DNA from: Enterococcus avium ATCC 14025
GTDB taxonomy: Bacteria > Bacillota > Bacilli > Lactobacillales > Enterococcaceae
Length of the DNA: 64,000 nt
Assembly (NCBI RefSeq): GCF_000406965.1
Contig: NZ_KE136364.1
Span: 458,811 to 522,810, forward strand
Direction of reading: 5' to 3'
A model generated the notes under the pieces. The model was given only the letters and a program-made list of their open reading frames with translations, had not been told where the DNA came from and searched no databases. This document shows, in pieces, positions 44,954 to 54,716 of the stretch. Numbering within the stretch: position 1 is the stretch's first letter; the number at the start of each line of letters is the position of its first letter. Made by a program: the position numbers and the translations under genes.

Positions 44954-46329
44954 TGATAAAAAATGCATTTGCTTATGTAACTAGAAAAAGTTTAAAATCA
45001 TTAATTATCATATTAGTTATTTTATCTATGTCAACTTTAAGTCTCATTAGTTTATCTATTAAAGATGCTACGGACAGAGCTTCAAAAGAAACATTTTCTA
45101 ATATAACAAATAGTTTTTCTATGGAGATAAATAGACAAGTAAATCCAGGAACACCTAGAGGTGGGGGAAATGTAAAAGGTGAAGATATTAAAAAGATATC
45201 TCAAACAGATAGTATAGACTCCTATGTAAAAAGAATAAACAGTGTTGCAGATTTAGTTGATTATGATATTATTGAAACTCAAGAGACTCTTGCGAATCAA
45301 TCACCTGAAAGAGCAAAGAATTTTAAAAGAACAGTTATGTTAACTGGGGTTAACGACTCAACAAAAGAAACAAAATTTGTATCAGAAGCATATAAATTAG
45401 TAGAAGGAAAGCATTTAGAAAATGAAGATAAAAATAAAATCTTAATGCATAAAGATTTAGCTGAAAAAAATAATCTTAAAGTTGGAGATAAGATAAAAAT
45501 AAAATCTAATTTATTTGATGCCGATAATGAGAAAGGTGCAGATGAAACAGTAGAAGTAGAAATTAAAGGTCTATTCGATGGGCATAATAGTGGTGGAGTA
45601 AGTGCAGCACAAGAACTATACGAAAATACATTAATCACTGATGTTCATACAGCTGCTAAAGTTTATGGTAATACTGAAGATACAGCTGTATACCAAGATG
45701 CAACATTCTTTGTAAAAGGTGATAAGAATCTTGATAGTGTAATAAAAGATCTTGGGAAATTAGATATAAATTGGAGAGAATATAATTTGATTAAAAGTTC
45801 ATCAAATTACCCTGCATTACAACAATCTATATCAGGTATTTACTCAATTTCAAATAAATTATTTTTTGGCTCATTAATATTTGCAGGAGTTGTAGTTTCA
45901 TTATTATTATTATTATGGATGAATGCTAGAAAGAAAGAAATAGCAGTATTACTATCATTAGGTATATCAAAATTAGAAATTTTTGGTCAATTCCTAATTG
46001 AGATGGTATTTATATCAATCCCCGCATTCGTTGGTTCTTATTTCTTAGCTCAATATACAGCTGACAAGCTTGGGAATAATATATTGAATAAGGTTACTGG
46101 TGATATAGCTAAACAAATAGCTAAACAATCTGCATCTAGCCAATTAGGTGGTGGGGCAGAAGCTGAAGGATTTAACAAGACATTATCAAGTTTAGATATC
46201 AATGTATTACCTAAATTCATGATTTATGTAGTTATATTTATGAGTTTAGTACTTCTTGTATCATTGATTATTTCTTCATTCAATATATTAAGAAGGAATC
46301 CAAAAGAATTATTAATTGACAATAATTAA
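44953..46329 (+). CDS. vex3: FtsX-like ABC permease, Vex3-like
   Basis: 458 residues; several blocks match what I recall of pneumococcal Vex3 closely: NITNSFSMEINRQVN, GTPRGGGNVKGEDIKKI, SSSNYPALQQSISG, LGGGAEAEGFNKTLSSLDI. N-terminal helix, MacB-like periplasmic-type domain and three C-terminal helices. Intact. A short GGTGCT/AGCACC hairpin follows at 46337. Confidence 0.88.
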   Translation: MIKNAFAYVTRKSLKSLIIILVILSMSTLSLISLSIKDATDRASKETFSNITNSFSMEINRQVNPGTPRGGGNVKGEDIKKISQTDSIDSYVKRINSVADLVDYDIIETQETLANQSPERAKNFKRTVMLTGVNDSTKETKFVSEAYKLVEGKHLENEDKNKILMHKDLAEKNNLKVGDKIKIKSNLFDADNEKGADETVEVEIKGLFDGHNSGGVSAAQELYENTLITDVHTAAKVYGNTEDTAVYQDATFFVKGDKNLDSVIKDLGKLDINWREYNLIKSSSNYPALQQSISGIYSISNKLFFGSLIFAGVVVSLLLLLWMNARKKEIAVLLSLGISKLEIFGQFLIEMVFISIPAFVGSYFLAQYTADKLGNNILNKVTGDIAKQIAKQSASSQLGGGAEAEGFNKTLSSLDINVLPKFMIYVVIFMSLVLLVSLIISSFNILRRNPKELLIDNN

Positions 46330-46458
46330 AATTTTCGGTGCTTTTTAGCACCAAAAATGAGAGTGTAATATAAACCGTGTAAGTAACCATCAATCCTAGG
46401 CGGGTGGTTGCTTCACGGTTTTTATTTTTCTAAAATAAGATCAAGAGGTGATTACACG

Positions 46459-47706
46459 ATGGCTAGAAAGAAAAGAAATCCTGATGCTGAGAAGTTAGCT
46501 GAATCCATTTTGAATACTTATCAAACCGAATCTGTAGAGGATATGCAAGATGTTTTAAAAGATGTGTTTGGTCCCTTATTTGAAAAAATGCTTCAAGGAG
46601 AATTGAATAACCATTTAGGGTATGACGCCCATTCTAAAGAGCCAAAGAAACATGACAATCGACGAAACGGTTATGGCAATAAGACGCTTAAAACGAGCTT
46701 TGGTAAAGTAAACATTGATGTTCCCAGAGACCGGGAGGCTTCTTTTGAACCTGAGTTGATTCCTAAGAGAAAACGAGATGTCTCCGACATCGAAGGTAAG
46801 GTTCTTTCCATGTATGCACGAGGAATGAGTCAATGCGATATCGCCGCAACCGTTGAAGATATTTACGGCTTTGATATTTCCCACGAAATGATTTCTGATA
46901 TCACGGATGCCGTCCTTCCTGAATTGGAAGAATGGCAAGCTCGGCCATTAGCCAAGTGTTATGCATTTCTATTCGTTGATTGTATGTATGTCACTTTACG
47001 CGAAAACTATGAAGATAAAGAATATGCTGTGTACACCATTCTTGGCTATGATCTTAAAGGAAACAAGGAGATTTTAGGCCTATTGCTCAATCAAACAGAA
47101 TCTAAAAATCGCTGGATGCAAGTCTTCGACGAATTGAAAGTACGTGGTGTAGAAGATGTTTTTTTCATTTCGATGGACGGTGTTTCCGGTCTCAAAGAAG
47201 GCGCAAAAGCAATTTTTCCTTCTGTCATTGTGCAGCGCTGTATTGTTCATCTTGTTCGAAATGCGTTAGGATACCTCCCAAGTAAGGATTATAAGGAAGT
47301 CTGTCGAGACATGAAAAAATTCTACAGTGCTTCTTCTTTAAACGCTGCACACGCTGCCTTCAACAGTTTTCAAAATCGTTGGTCTCAATATTCTGGTGCA
47401 GTAGATGTATGCAAACGAAACTTTTCTCATGTTGAACAACTCTTTGATTATGGCAGCGCCATTAGAAAAATCATGTACACTACTAATGCAGTTGAAAGTA
47501 TTCACTCTAGCTTCAGAAAAGTCACAAAAAAGGGAGCGTTCTCTAATGAGAATGCGCTCTTAAAATTACTTTATTTACGTACGAAAGAATTACACACGAA
47601 GTGGGCGGGTGGGCGAATTCGAAACTGGGCTATGGTGCTGAATCAGTTAATGGTCAACGAGACATTCTCCTCTAGAATTGAAAAGTATGTCATTTACCTT
47701 CCGTAA
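46459..47706 (+). CDS. IS256-family transposase
   Basis: 415 residues from the ATG at 46459. Mutator-type DDE transposase: DVPRDREASFEPELI, VDCMYVTLRE (first Asp), ISMDGVSGLKEGAKAIFP (second Asp), TTNAVESIHSSFRK with the catalytic Glu. The frame is intact. It begins about 130 bp after vex3 and is the first element of the insertion that separates vex3 from the two-component genes. I could not assign its terminal repeats. Confidence 0.92.
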   Translation: MARKKRNPDAEKLAESILNTYQTESVEDMQDVLKDVFGPLFEKMLQGELNNHLGYDAHSKEPKKHDNRRNGYGNKTLKTSFGKVNIDVPRDREASFEPELIPKRKRDVSDIEGKVLSMYARGMSQCDIAATVEDIYGFDISHEMISDITDAVLPELEEWQARPLAKCYAFLFVDCMYVTLRENYEDKEYAVYTILGYDLKGNKEILGLLLNQTESKNRWMQVFDELKVRGVEDVFFISMDGVSGLKEGAKAIFPSVIVQRCIVHLVRNALGYLPSKDYKEVCRDMKKFYSASSLNAAHAAFNSFQNRWSQYSGAVDVCKRNFSHVEQLFDYGSAIRKIMYTTNAVESIHSSFRKVTKKGAFSNENALLKLLYLRTKELHTKWAGGRIRNWAMVLNQLMVNETFSSRIEKYVIYLP

Positions 47707-47853
47707 CAACGTTAGGCTTATTCAACTATGCTTCCAATCGGGATTTATCTGATGTAAAAAATGACCAAAAGAATTTTGTGTTTTAAACTTCTAGATATTT
47801 AACTTCCACAGTTTAGTTGACAACCCCCATAGCTCTTAATCTTATCTCAATAC

Positions 47854-47888
47854 ACCCACCGTTAAAGTTCGGTGGGTTATTTATTTTT
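47854..47888 (+). terminator. Hairpin with T-rich tail
   Basis: ACCCACCG and CGGTGGGT with an 8-nt loop, followed by TATTTATTTTT on the plus strand. It could end IS256 transcription; it also lies just past the end of the leftward regulator gene. Confidence 0.6.
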
Positions 47889-48226
47889 CAATCTTTCAAT
47901 AACTGATTGCGTTCATTTTCTTGCCTTTTTAATAGCTTCATATAGTCAATTGTTCGAACTGCGTCTTCAGTGCTAAGAGAGCGATAGAGAGCTAAAAACT
48001 CTTCCTCATATCTACCTACGACAACATTGTCTAGAAAATGGCTTACAGGAGTTCCTAGGGCTCTAGAAAGAGCTGTTAAGCTATCGAGGTTAGGTTCTGT
48101 TACAGAATTTTCCCATCTTGCTACTGCCTGTTGTGTAGAGAAGATTTTTTTAGCTAATTCTTTTTGTGTCCACCCGAGTGCTTTTCGCTTTTCTCTAATG
48201 ACCTTTGCATATTGTTTCTGTTTCAT
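47888..48226 (-). CDS. Xre-family helix-turn-helix regulator
   Basis: 112 residues. HTH_3 domain in the first 65 residues (LGWTQKELAKKIFSTQQAVA, RWENSVTEPNLDSLTALSRA), then a helical tail with LYRSLSTEDAVRTIDYMKLL. Looks like a phage or element repressor. The GGGGGGTG ribosome site lies just before the ATG. No partner gene remains nearby. Confidence 0.8.
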   Translation of the reverse strand: MKQKQYAKVIREKRKALGWTQKELAKKIFSTQQAVARWENSVTEPNLDSLTALSRALGTPVSHFLDNVVVGRYEEEFLALYRSLSTEDAVRTIDYMKLLKRQENERNQLLKD

Positions 48227-48299
48227 TAATACACCCCCCTCGTAAAATAATTTTTGTCTAATACTTTTTAATCAAAATGTTTCTGAACCATAAAATTTA

Positions 48300-48634
48300 T
48301 TGAATAACACATTCCTAACGGAATTTGTTTCGTTATTGTGTGATTTCTCAGAGTACAATGGATGTATGGAAAGGATCCAGCGGGAATTTGCTATCACCCC
48401 CTGTAGCTTTGTCTACCTTGTTAAGTCTGTTACCCGAACCACTGTTATCACTACCAACTCATTAGCTGTTTCGATAATGGACTAGACTTTCATATAGTAG
48501 TTTGGAAGGCAGCTTCTAGCTCTGTTATCACCGTATTCTATTAGGCGAGGTTGTGGCTACACAGTGAGGTTCTGGGGAATCCCACAGTATCGAAGCATTT
48601 TCCAAAATTTATATTGAAAGGAGGTCCTTATTCC
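48300..48634 (+). ncRNA. IS110 left non-coding end, candidate bridge RNA region
   Basis: About 335 gene-free bases directly upstream of an IS110-type transposase. In the IS110 group the non-coding left end is known to produce the bridge RNA that pairs with donor and target. I can see stem-forming segments but cannot fold it reliably; the assignment rests on position. Confidence 0.4.
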
Positions 48635-49884
48635 ATGAAATTATTTGTCGGTATTGACGTTAGTTCTGAAAAATTAGATATTTGTTTCCTAACAGACGAC
48701 GATCAACTGTCTATCTTGTCTGAAATTTCTATTGCCAATGATATTGAAGGTGCGTCATTAACACGAGAAATGATTCTTGAGTTCAATGAAAACTATCACT
48801 TCGATCAAATCGTGATTGGTATGGAATCGACATCCATGTACAGCTTCCACCCTTCAATGTTTTTCCATGAAGATGCGGAGCTAAAAAAACTCAATACACT
48901 TGTGACAATTGAAAATCCTTTTCGGGTGAAACAATTCAGTCGCATGTTTGATGAGGATAAGACCGATCGAAACGACGCGTTAAGAATTGCTGATTTCTTG
49001 CGTATACAACGGTTCACAACTTCCTCTATCAAAGAAGAGAAGTACATGGCCTTACAGAGATTAACCCGTACGCGCTATCAGATCATTAAACAATTAACTC
49101 GTACAAAACAACACTTCCTGGAAAACCTAACGTACAAATGCAATACATTAGCCCGAGAAATGCGAGACGAATCGACAAGTCTGTTTAGTGCCACTGTCAT
49201 TTCTCTTATGACAGAAGACTTCACCCTAGATGAGTTAGCTGAGCTTCCTTTGGAAGCATTCTGTGACTTACTCCAAGAAAAAGGAAGGGGCGCTTTAAAG
49301 AGCCCAAGAAAATTGCCAAAGCAATTCAACGTGCAATTACCATGAGTTATCGTTTAGGTTATCTTGCACAAGAATCCATCAATGTTGTTTTAAGTGTTCT
49401 TGTACGCGAAATACGTGCACTTGAAAAGAACATCAAAGACTTAGATAAAGCAATTGAACAACTAGTTGTCGTCATTCCAGAATACCAATGCTTAACCAGT
49501 ATTCCAGGCGTTGGGAAAGTATATGCCGCTGGCTTGATCGCTGAAATTGGACAAATCGAACGTTTTGAGGATCAAACAAAATTGGCAAAATACGCAGGTT
49601 TAAGTTGGAAAGTCAAACAATCCGGAAATTACCAATCTCAAAACACACCTCTGACAAAACAAGGGAATCGCTATTTTCGTTACTACTTAGTTGAAGCTGC
49701 CAACTCTGTAAGAAATTATCTTCCTGAATATAAAGCTTTTTATCAAAGTAAATGTAAAGAGATTCCAAAGCATCAACACAAACGAGCACTCGTCTTAACC
49801 GCAAGAAAATTTACGCGTCTGGTGGATACGCTACTACGTAACCATCAACTCTACACGCCACCAAGGAGCGTGATAGATAAATAA
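48635..49884 (+). pseudogene. IS110-family transposase split by a one-base deletion
   Basis: Frame 1 (48635-49345) carries the RuvC-like DEDD domain: FVGIDVSSEKLDICF, GMESTSMYS, FDEDKTDRNDALRIADFLR. Near 49291 the sequence GGAAGGGGCGC lacks one base; the next frame (49342-49884) continues with the Tnp20 part: LTSIPGVGKVYAAGLIAEIG, LAKYAGLSWKVKQSGNYQSQ and the C-terminal helices. Frame 2 upstream of its ATG reads FKEPKKIAKAIQRAI, continuing the protein. So a single indel breaks an otherwise full-length gene. Confidence 0.85.
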
Positions 49885-50133
49885 CAATTTGTTATTTACG
49901 CAAATCCTTGAATGACCCGAAAAAAATTTGATTTTGGTCGGGTTTAGTTAAGTGCGCTTAAAAACAGGTTACTCAATAAGAATATTCTCAATTTTTATCT
50001 TGACTTATTACCATTAGACTCTCAGTAGAGTACAACAAGTTGTTGTATTTGTAATGATATTTGAAGTTTTTATATATTTTATGAGTTTAAATACATCGTA
50101 TTGTTGTATATAATAAAACAGGAGGGGAGAATC

Positions 50134-50349
50134 ATGAAAAAAGTAAGTAATCTCAGCCGATACAGAAAAGAAAAAGGCTTTTCTCAAACTGAGTTAGCTA
50201 AAAAAATGAATGTTACACAGCAATGTGTAAGTTCGTGGCAAACAGGGAGAACGATTCCTAAACCCTATCAAATGAAAATGCTTTCTGAGATATTAAGTGT
50301 ACCAATAAACGAGCTGTTTTCTGATGTGTTTAATAAAGTAAACAGTTAA
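50134..50349 (+). CDS. Small Xre-family regulator
   Basis: 71 residues from the ATG at 50134, which follows GGAGGGGAG. Almost the whole protein is an HTH_3 domain (YRKEKGFSQTELAKKMNVTQ, SSWQTGRTIPKPYQMKMLSE). Probably a leftover regulator from a mobile element, between IS110 and the next transposase. Confidence 0.8.
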   Translation: MKKVSNLSRYRKEKGFSQTELAKKMNVTQQCVSSWQTGRTIPKPYQMKMLSEILSVPINELFSDVFNKVNS

Positions 50350-50381
50350 CTAGTGCCTACTGAATAATTGACAAATTTTGG

Positions 50382-51788
50382 TTAAATGATGATTGATTGA
50401 TTATTCAGTTCTAAGAGAGATATCTTCGATATCCATCTGAAAAATTGGCGTAAAAAATCTGCCGTCAATTTTGACAGATTCATTGCGATAACACTCAACA
50501 CGATGCTTGATAAAGTCGTATCTTGACGTTTTGTGGTAATTAAAGCCGCGCCAAAACAGCGTTTCAATTGGCTGAAGCCACGCTCTACCTCAATTCGGTC
50601 TGTGTTGTCCTGATATTCGGTTAATTTATCTCGATTTTCATTCTTTCTTGGTCGACCTAATGCTGGTCCAGAAAGTCGGATATTTCGTGCTTTACAGTAT
50701 TGAATGTTTTGCCGATTACGATAAATTTTATCAGCTAATACGCGTTCTGGATAATATCCATGCCGGTCGTAATATCGCCGGATTGCTGAAACGAGTACTT
50801 CTGATTCATTGTATGCATCAAAACTAGTTCGTTCGATGCGGGCGATTCCTCCATCGATGCTCATATCATATTTCGCTCCAAATTCAGTTGCAGCTTTGAC
50901 TTTTCCGCGCACAATTGGACGAACCCATGGCTGGTGAAAGCTGACGATTCGATCAGAGACGCAATGGGTACGATGATCGTACATGTACTTTTGTTGGTCA
51001 TAGATTTTTTGGATTATTTCCCACCATGTTTGATGCTTTTCAGATAGAGTAGTGCCCTTGGTCAGGAACTTTCGAATAATTTTCGCATCACGGTTCAAGA
51101 ATCCTAAAAGTTTCCGAAGCTGGGCACGCAACCATTTCCTTGCTTTCTTCTTGCGTCGAACGACGTTCAAATAAACTTTACGTGCTACTTTACGATAGAT
51201 CCGAGGCCTCTTCCAATTGTTCTCAGCACAAAGAGTGTCAATGGTTGTTTCGGCATGTGTTCGTGCATCATTTAAAAGTTCAGTATCCGTAGGATACTTG
51301 ATATTCTGGGGCGAACAGGTTGCGTCAAGAATCAAGGTACCAGATGATGAGTCATCGTTATCATTTGAGCTGTCATGGTTCGATTTTTCATTGTAAGCGA
51401 CAATCTTCTCGTTGATCTCAATCAAAGTTGTCTTGTCTAATCGCTTACGAAAATTGACCATTGATGTGGCATCGAAAGGTCGTTCATCTTGGTAACCAGG
51501 TAACCCGATAAAAAATTGAAGATATGGATTTTCTTGAATTTGTAACACCGTTTCTTCATCACTGTAGCTGTACTCTTTTTGGATGAGTAAAGCGCCCAAT
51601 GCCATGCGCAGCGGTTTTGCGACATTCCCTTTTTTATTTCGAAAGTTTTTCGCGTACTCTTTCTCCAACTCTATCCAAGGAATCCGTTCTGCTTTTTTGA
51701 TCCAGCGATTTTCAGGATTCATTTTTAAACCGATAGGTTGATTAAAATCTTCAAAAGCGAGTTGGGTGTGAATTTGCGGTTTATACAT
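50382..51788 (-). CDS. IS1182/IS5-type DDE transposase
   Basis: 468 residues. N-terminal DUF772 domain (NVAKPLRMALGALLIQKEYS, DEETVLQIQENPYLQFFIGL), then a DDE_Tnp_1 domain (LILDATCSPQNIKYPTDTEL with the first Asp, VLADKIYRNRQNIQYCKARN with the second, RIEVERGFSQLKRCFG with the Glu). Intact. Family naming between IS1182 and IS5 is not certain. Confidence 0.88.
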   Translation of the reverse strand: MYKPQIHTQLAFEDFNQPIGLKMNPENRWIKKAERIPWIELEKEYAKNFRNKKGNVAKPLRMALGALLIQKEYSYSDEETVLQIQENPYLQFFIGLPGYQDERPFDATSMVNFRKRLDKTTLIEINEKIVAYNEKSNHDSSNDNDDSSSGTLILDATCSPQNIKYPTDTELLNDARTHAETTIDTLCAENNWKRPRIYRKVARKVYLNVVRRKKKARKWLRAQLRKLLGFLNRDAKIIRKFLTKGTTLSEKHQTWWEIIQKIYDQQKYMYDHRTHCVSDRIVSFHQPWVRPIVRGKVKAATEFGAKYDMSIDGGIARIERTSFDAYNESEVLVSAIRRYYDRHGYYPERVLADKIYRNRQNIQYCKARNIRLSGPALGRPRKNENRDKLTEYQDNTDRIEVERGFSQLKRCFGAALITTKRQDTTLSSIVLSVIAMNLSKLTADFLRQFFRWISKISLLELNNQSIII

Positions 51789-51939
51789 TCAAAAACCTCC
51801 AAAAAGGGTAAGAGTGCACGGTTTTCAGCATATTACTGAAAAAGGCCTGCATTAATTTTATCAGATATCAGCGGGTGTTGCTGGTAAGTTAAGGTTTTAG
51901 AAATGATCGGCAGACATTAAATAGTTGAATAAAGTAAAT

Positions 51940-52254
51940 ATGAATAAGAAGTTTGTCATTATAGGTATTGTTGTATTAGCTATTATTATAGGTGTCATTT
52001 TTTCAAGGATGACGGGCTCATCTAATTTAGAGAAGTCATCTAAACCATTGGTAACACGGATTTTACAAGAACAGTATAGCTTAAATCGGTCATGTGATGA
52101 TGTAACTATCACTCATGAAAATGAAGATAACACATATCGAGCTAAAGCTATATTAGACAATGGAAGTGCTATCAATATAAATATTGAATACTATCCAAAG
52201 AAAGACTGTGTATACGTAGAGATACCATATACTGAGGTGTTAATGTTAAATTGA
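51940..52254 (+). CDS. Small membrane-anchored protein
   Basis: 104 residues from the ATG at 51940: one N-terminal membrane helix (FVIIGIVVLAIIIGVIFSRM), then a small extracytoplasmic domain with two cysteines. No good ribosome site is visible; the upstream transposon may have replaced it. No family recognised. Confidence 0.6.
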   Translation: MNKKFVIIGIVVLAIIIGVIFSRMTGSSNLEKSSKPLVTRILQEQYSLNRSCDDVTITHENEDNTYRAKAILDNGSAININIEYYPKKDCVYVEIPYTEVLMLN

Positions 52255-52286
52255 TTTAAATGTATTATGCATACCGTCCAAACAGG

Positions 52287-52324
52287 AACTCCTAAAGGTG
52301 TAAGCTTACTAAGGAGTTTTTTTG
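52287..52324 (+). terminator. Intrinsic terminator
   Basis: AACTCCT and AGGAGTT with an 18-nt loop, followed by TTTTTT. It separates the two small membrane protein genes. Confidence 0.75.
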
Positions 52325-52407
52325 ATTCCCTGTAAATAATAGTCTAATGATTATTGGGAAAATCTTTACATTAGTCACTGTTATAACAACAGTACGTAGG
52401 AGGAGAA

Positions 52408-53133
52408 ATGAAAAAGAAAAAATTATTATGGATTTGTTTGGCAATTTTATTGATAATTGGAGGAATTGAGACATTTACCACATATAGATTAAAAACGAAT
52501 CAGACAAAACAATATGTATCAGATATGTTACATGTTATTGAAGAAATAGACTCAGAAATGAAAATTTTATCAAAAAATTTTATGGATTTGGGAGAAAGAT
52601 ATGATTTTAAGGGTTTTATGGAAGATAAAATGGACGAGGTATCAAGTAGGGAAATTCCAGAAGGCATACCAAAAGCTGTTAGGGACACCAAAGATACTCT
52701 TCTTGAAGCGATAGATAAAGTGAACACAGCTTTACTAACTAACGATGTAAAATTATTGGAACAAGGTCAGCTTTGTTTTAGTATGGCTCAAGCCATATAT
52801 AGAGAGTTTTTAGATGGAAATATAAAAGAGAAGCCACTTAATGAAAAACTTAATTCATTTGTAGAAACATACACAACTATACCACCTACTTGGAAACTTG
52901 TAAATGAAGATAAAGGAATCACGATAAATACTGATACAGAGATTTCTACAGATGCTCAATCTTTATCAGATTTATTACCTAATCTAACAGGTATCAGTAA
53001 TGCAGTGACAGAGCAAGTTGGTAAAGATATTCCACTTAGGTTACTTGAAAATGGGAAAAAAGATTATTCTGTGGTATTTAAGAATGGACAGGTAACTGAT
53101 TACAACGAAGTATTTAAAAAAGTTATTGAATAA
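52408..53133 (+). CDS. Membrane-anchored protein of unknown function
   Basis: 241 residues after AGGAGGAGAA. One N-terminal membrane helix (LLWICLAILLIIGGIETF), then a mostly helical extracytoplasmic region rich in Glu and Lys to about residue 155, then a shorter domain. Not recognised. It may belong with the preceding small membrane gene. Confidence 0.65.
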   Translation: MKKKKLLWICLAILLIIGGIETFTTYRLKTNQTKQYVSDMLHVIEEIDSEMKILSKNFMDLGERYDFKGFMEDKMDEVSSREIPEGIPKAVRDTKDTLLEAIDKVNTALLTNDVKLLEQGQLCFSMAQAIYREFLDGNIKEKPLNEKLNSFVETYTTIPPTWKLVNEDKGITINTDTEISTDAQSLSDLLPNLTGISNAVTEQVGKDIPLRLLENGKKDYSVVFKNGQVTDYNEVFKKVIE

Positions 53134-53194
53134 TGATTCTTCCACCTTTTTCATTCATTTACCCCACCCCGTTGTTATATGACCGTGTTTTGAG

Positions 53195-53236
53195 AGGAAC
53201 CAATAAAAAGCATAGGCTAACTAGGGGTTCCTTTTT
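53195..53236 (+). terminator. Intrinsic terminator
   Basis: AGGAACC and GGTTCCT arms, followed by TTTTTC; downstream of the 241-residue protein gene. Confidence 0.65.
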
Positions 53237-53450
53237 CTTTTGTTTTTTTGGAATCCGCTTAAGTGAAATGTATCTGAAATGAAACGGAGATAACGTGATT
53301 TTTTGCTGTAATGACAAGGTTTTAGCTGTTTCAGATACCATGTAACCAAAAATAGTTTATTGAGAAAATAGGAGAGTATTTGATACTAACTAGTAGGAAA
53401 AAATGAGATAAAAAGTAAATGGAATCATTTAAGGTAATCTGAAATAAAAA

Positions 53451-53498
53451 ATATACAGCCCTGTGGTACTTTACCTACAAGGCTGTATATATTTTTTA
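53451..53498 (+). terminator. Intrinsic terminator
   Basis: ATATACAGCC and GGCTGTATAT are perfect 10-bp arms with a 20-nt loop, followed by ATTTTTTA. Confidence 0.65.
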
Positions 53499-53691
53499 CT
53501 CTCAGCGTTTTTGACTCCGTGTCTGACTCCGTTTTATTGATTTTAAATGTTATTCAATGACCATTTAACAGGTCAAATTTGATGTTTTTGATTCCGTATG
53601 ACGCCGTTTGATATCTAGTGATATAGTGATTTGAGTCTACATCGAATAAGGGAATAAACCAATAAAAAATGATTTAGAATATTAAAATAAC

Positions 53692-53726
53692 AAAAAAGAG
53701 GACTACCTGTATTAGTCCTCTTTTTT
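53692..53726. terminator. Bidirectional terminator
   Basis: AAAAAAGAGGACTA and TAGTCCTCTTTTTT are perfect arms with a 7-nt loop; A-run and T-run make it work in either direction. Confidence 0.7.
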
Positions 53727-53848
53727 GACCAGATTTTGACCAGTCTATTTTACATTCTAGTATATTCATATGAGCTAATTTTATGATTAAATGGTAAATT
53801 TTTCCTTGTGTGTTTTAGTTTAAACTAGTGTGTAATTCAAAAATCTAT

Positions 53849-54622
53849 ATGGAAGGAACAGTATTAAGAATAGAACAGGGTTCTCTACATGATGGTGCTG
53901 GTTTACGGACCGTTGTTTATTTAAAGGGCTGCCCATTACGCTGTGCCTGGTGTTCGATTCCCGAATCACAAAGCAAGCAGATTGAAAAAGGATTTGGCCA
54001 GACCATGACCGCTGAAGAGGTAATGGATGAGATTGAGAAGGATGCTGTTTTTTACTTTCACTCGGATGGCGGAGTGACCATTAGCGGAGGCGAGGCACTG
54101 GTTCAGGCGGATTTTGCTAAAGAAATTTTGCAAAAATCGAAATACATTGGAATCAATACCGTACTGGAAACCAGCTTTTGTGGTGCTTATAATGAAATCC
54201 AAAAGGTAGCTCCCTATGTGGATACATTGTTTGTGGATGTAAAAATGTTTACCAGCAAGCTCCACAAACAATGGACCGGCTTAGATAACCAACAAATTTT
54301 GAAGAATATTCGTCGCTTTTTAATTGAGTATCCTAACTGCGAAGTGCGAATTCGAGTTCCTGTGGTTCCAGGTATCAATATGAACCTGACCGAGCTGCTG
54401 ACGATTGCTTGTTTTGTGGCAGATCTTGATCGGTTCGTACCGTTAGAATTACTACCGTACCACCGCTATGGTATGCACGGTTACCAAGCATTGGGACTGG
54501 AGTATCCGTTGGCAGACACGCCAGCGCCTTCACCTAAAGAAATGTTTGCATTGGCAGATCAACTGGTTCGCACGGTTCCTCATTTGCCGGTCACAGCTTT
54601 AACCAAAACATTTATTTATTGA
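53849..54622 (+). CDS. Radical SAM glycyl-radical-enzyme activase, PflA-like
   Basis: 257 residues from the ATG at 53849 (a GTG at 53828 is possible). EGTVLRIEQGSLHDGAGLRT, the cluster motif CPLRCAWC (Cx3Cx2C), SGGEALVQADFAKEIL and the HxYG-like end (LLPYHRYGMHGYQALG) identify a pyruvate formate-lyase-type activating enzyme of the short kind without extra ferredoxin clusters. It has no ribosome site and no partner glycyl radical enzyme next to it, so its upstream region may have been lost at the junction. Confidence 0.85.
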   Translation: MEGTVLRIEQGSLHDGAGLRTVVYLKGCPLRCAWCSIPESQSKQIEKGFGQTMTAEEVMDEIEKDAVFYFHSDGGVTISGGEALVQADFAKEILQKSKYIGINTVLETSFCGAYNEIQKVAPYVDTLFVDVKMFTSKLHKQWTGLDNQQILKNIRRFLIEYPNCEVRIRVPVVPGINMNLTELLTIACFVADLDRFVPLELLPYHRYGMHGYQALGLEYPLADTPAPSPKEMFALADQLVRTVPHLPVTALTKTFIY

Positions 54623-54650
54623 ATCCAAGCTTTATCTTATGGATAAATGA

Positions 54651-54716
54651 AAGACACTCACTAGCTGCAGCCAGCTCAAGAATAGAGCTTTTGCTGAAGT
54701 CAGTGAGTGTCTTTTT
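54651..54716. terminator. Bidirectional terminator between convergent genes
   Basis: AAGACACTCACT and AGTGAGTGTCTT arms, with T-runs on the plus side. It lies between the activase and the leftward cyclophilin gene. Confidence 0.75.

Larger units (their letters stand above)
53134..53848. other. Gene-free junction with three hairpins and short repeats
   Basis: About 700 bp without a convincing gene. It holds three terminator-like hairpins (53195, 53451, 53692) and a cluster of GACTCCGT-like octamers near 53513-53607 (two GACTCCGT, one GATTCCGT, one GACGCCGT). It marks the change from IS-rich DNA to chromosome-like, higher-GC DNA and may contain an old attachment site. Confidence 0.5.
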
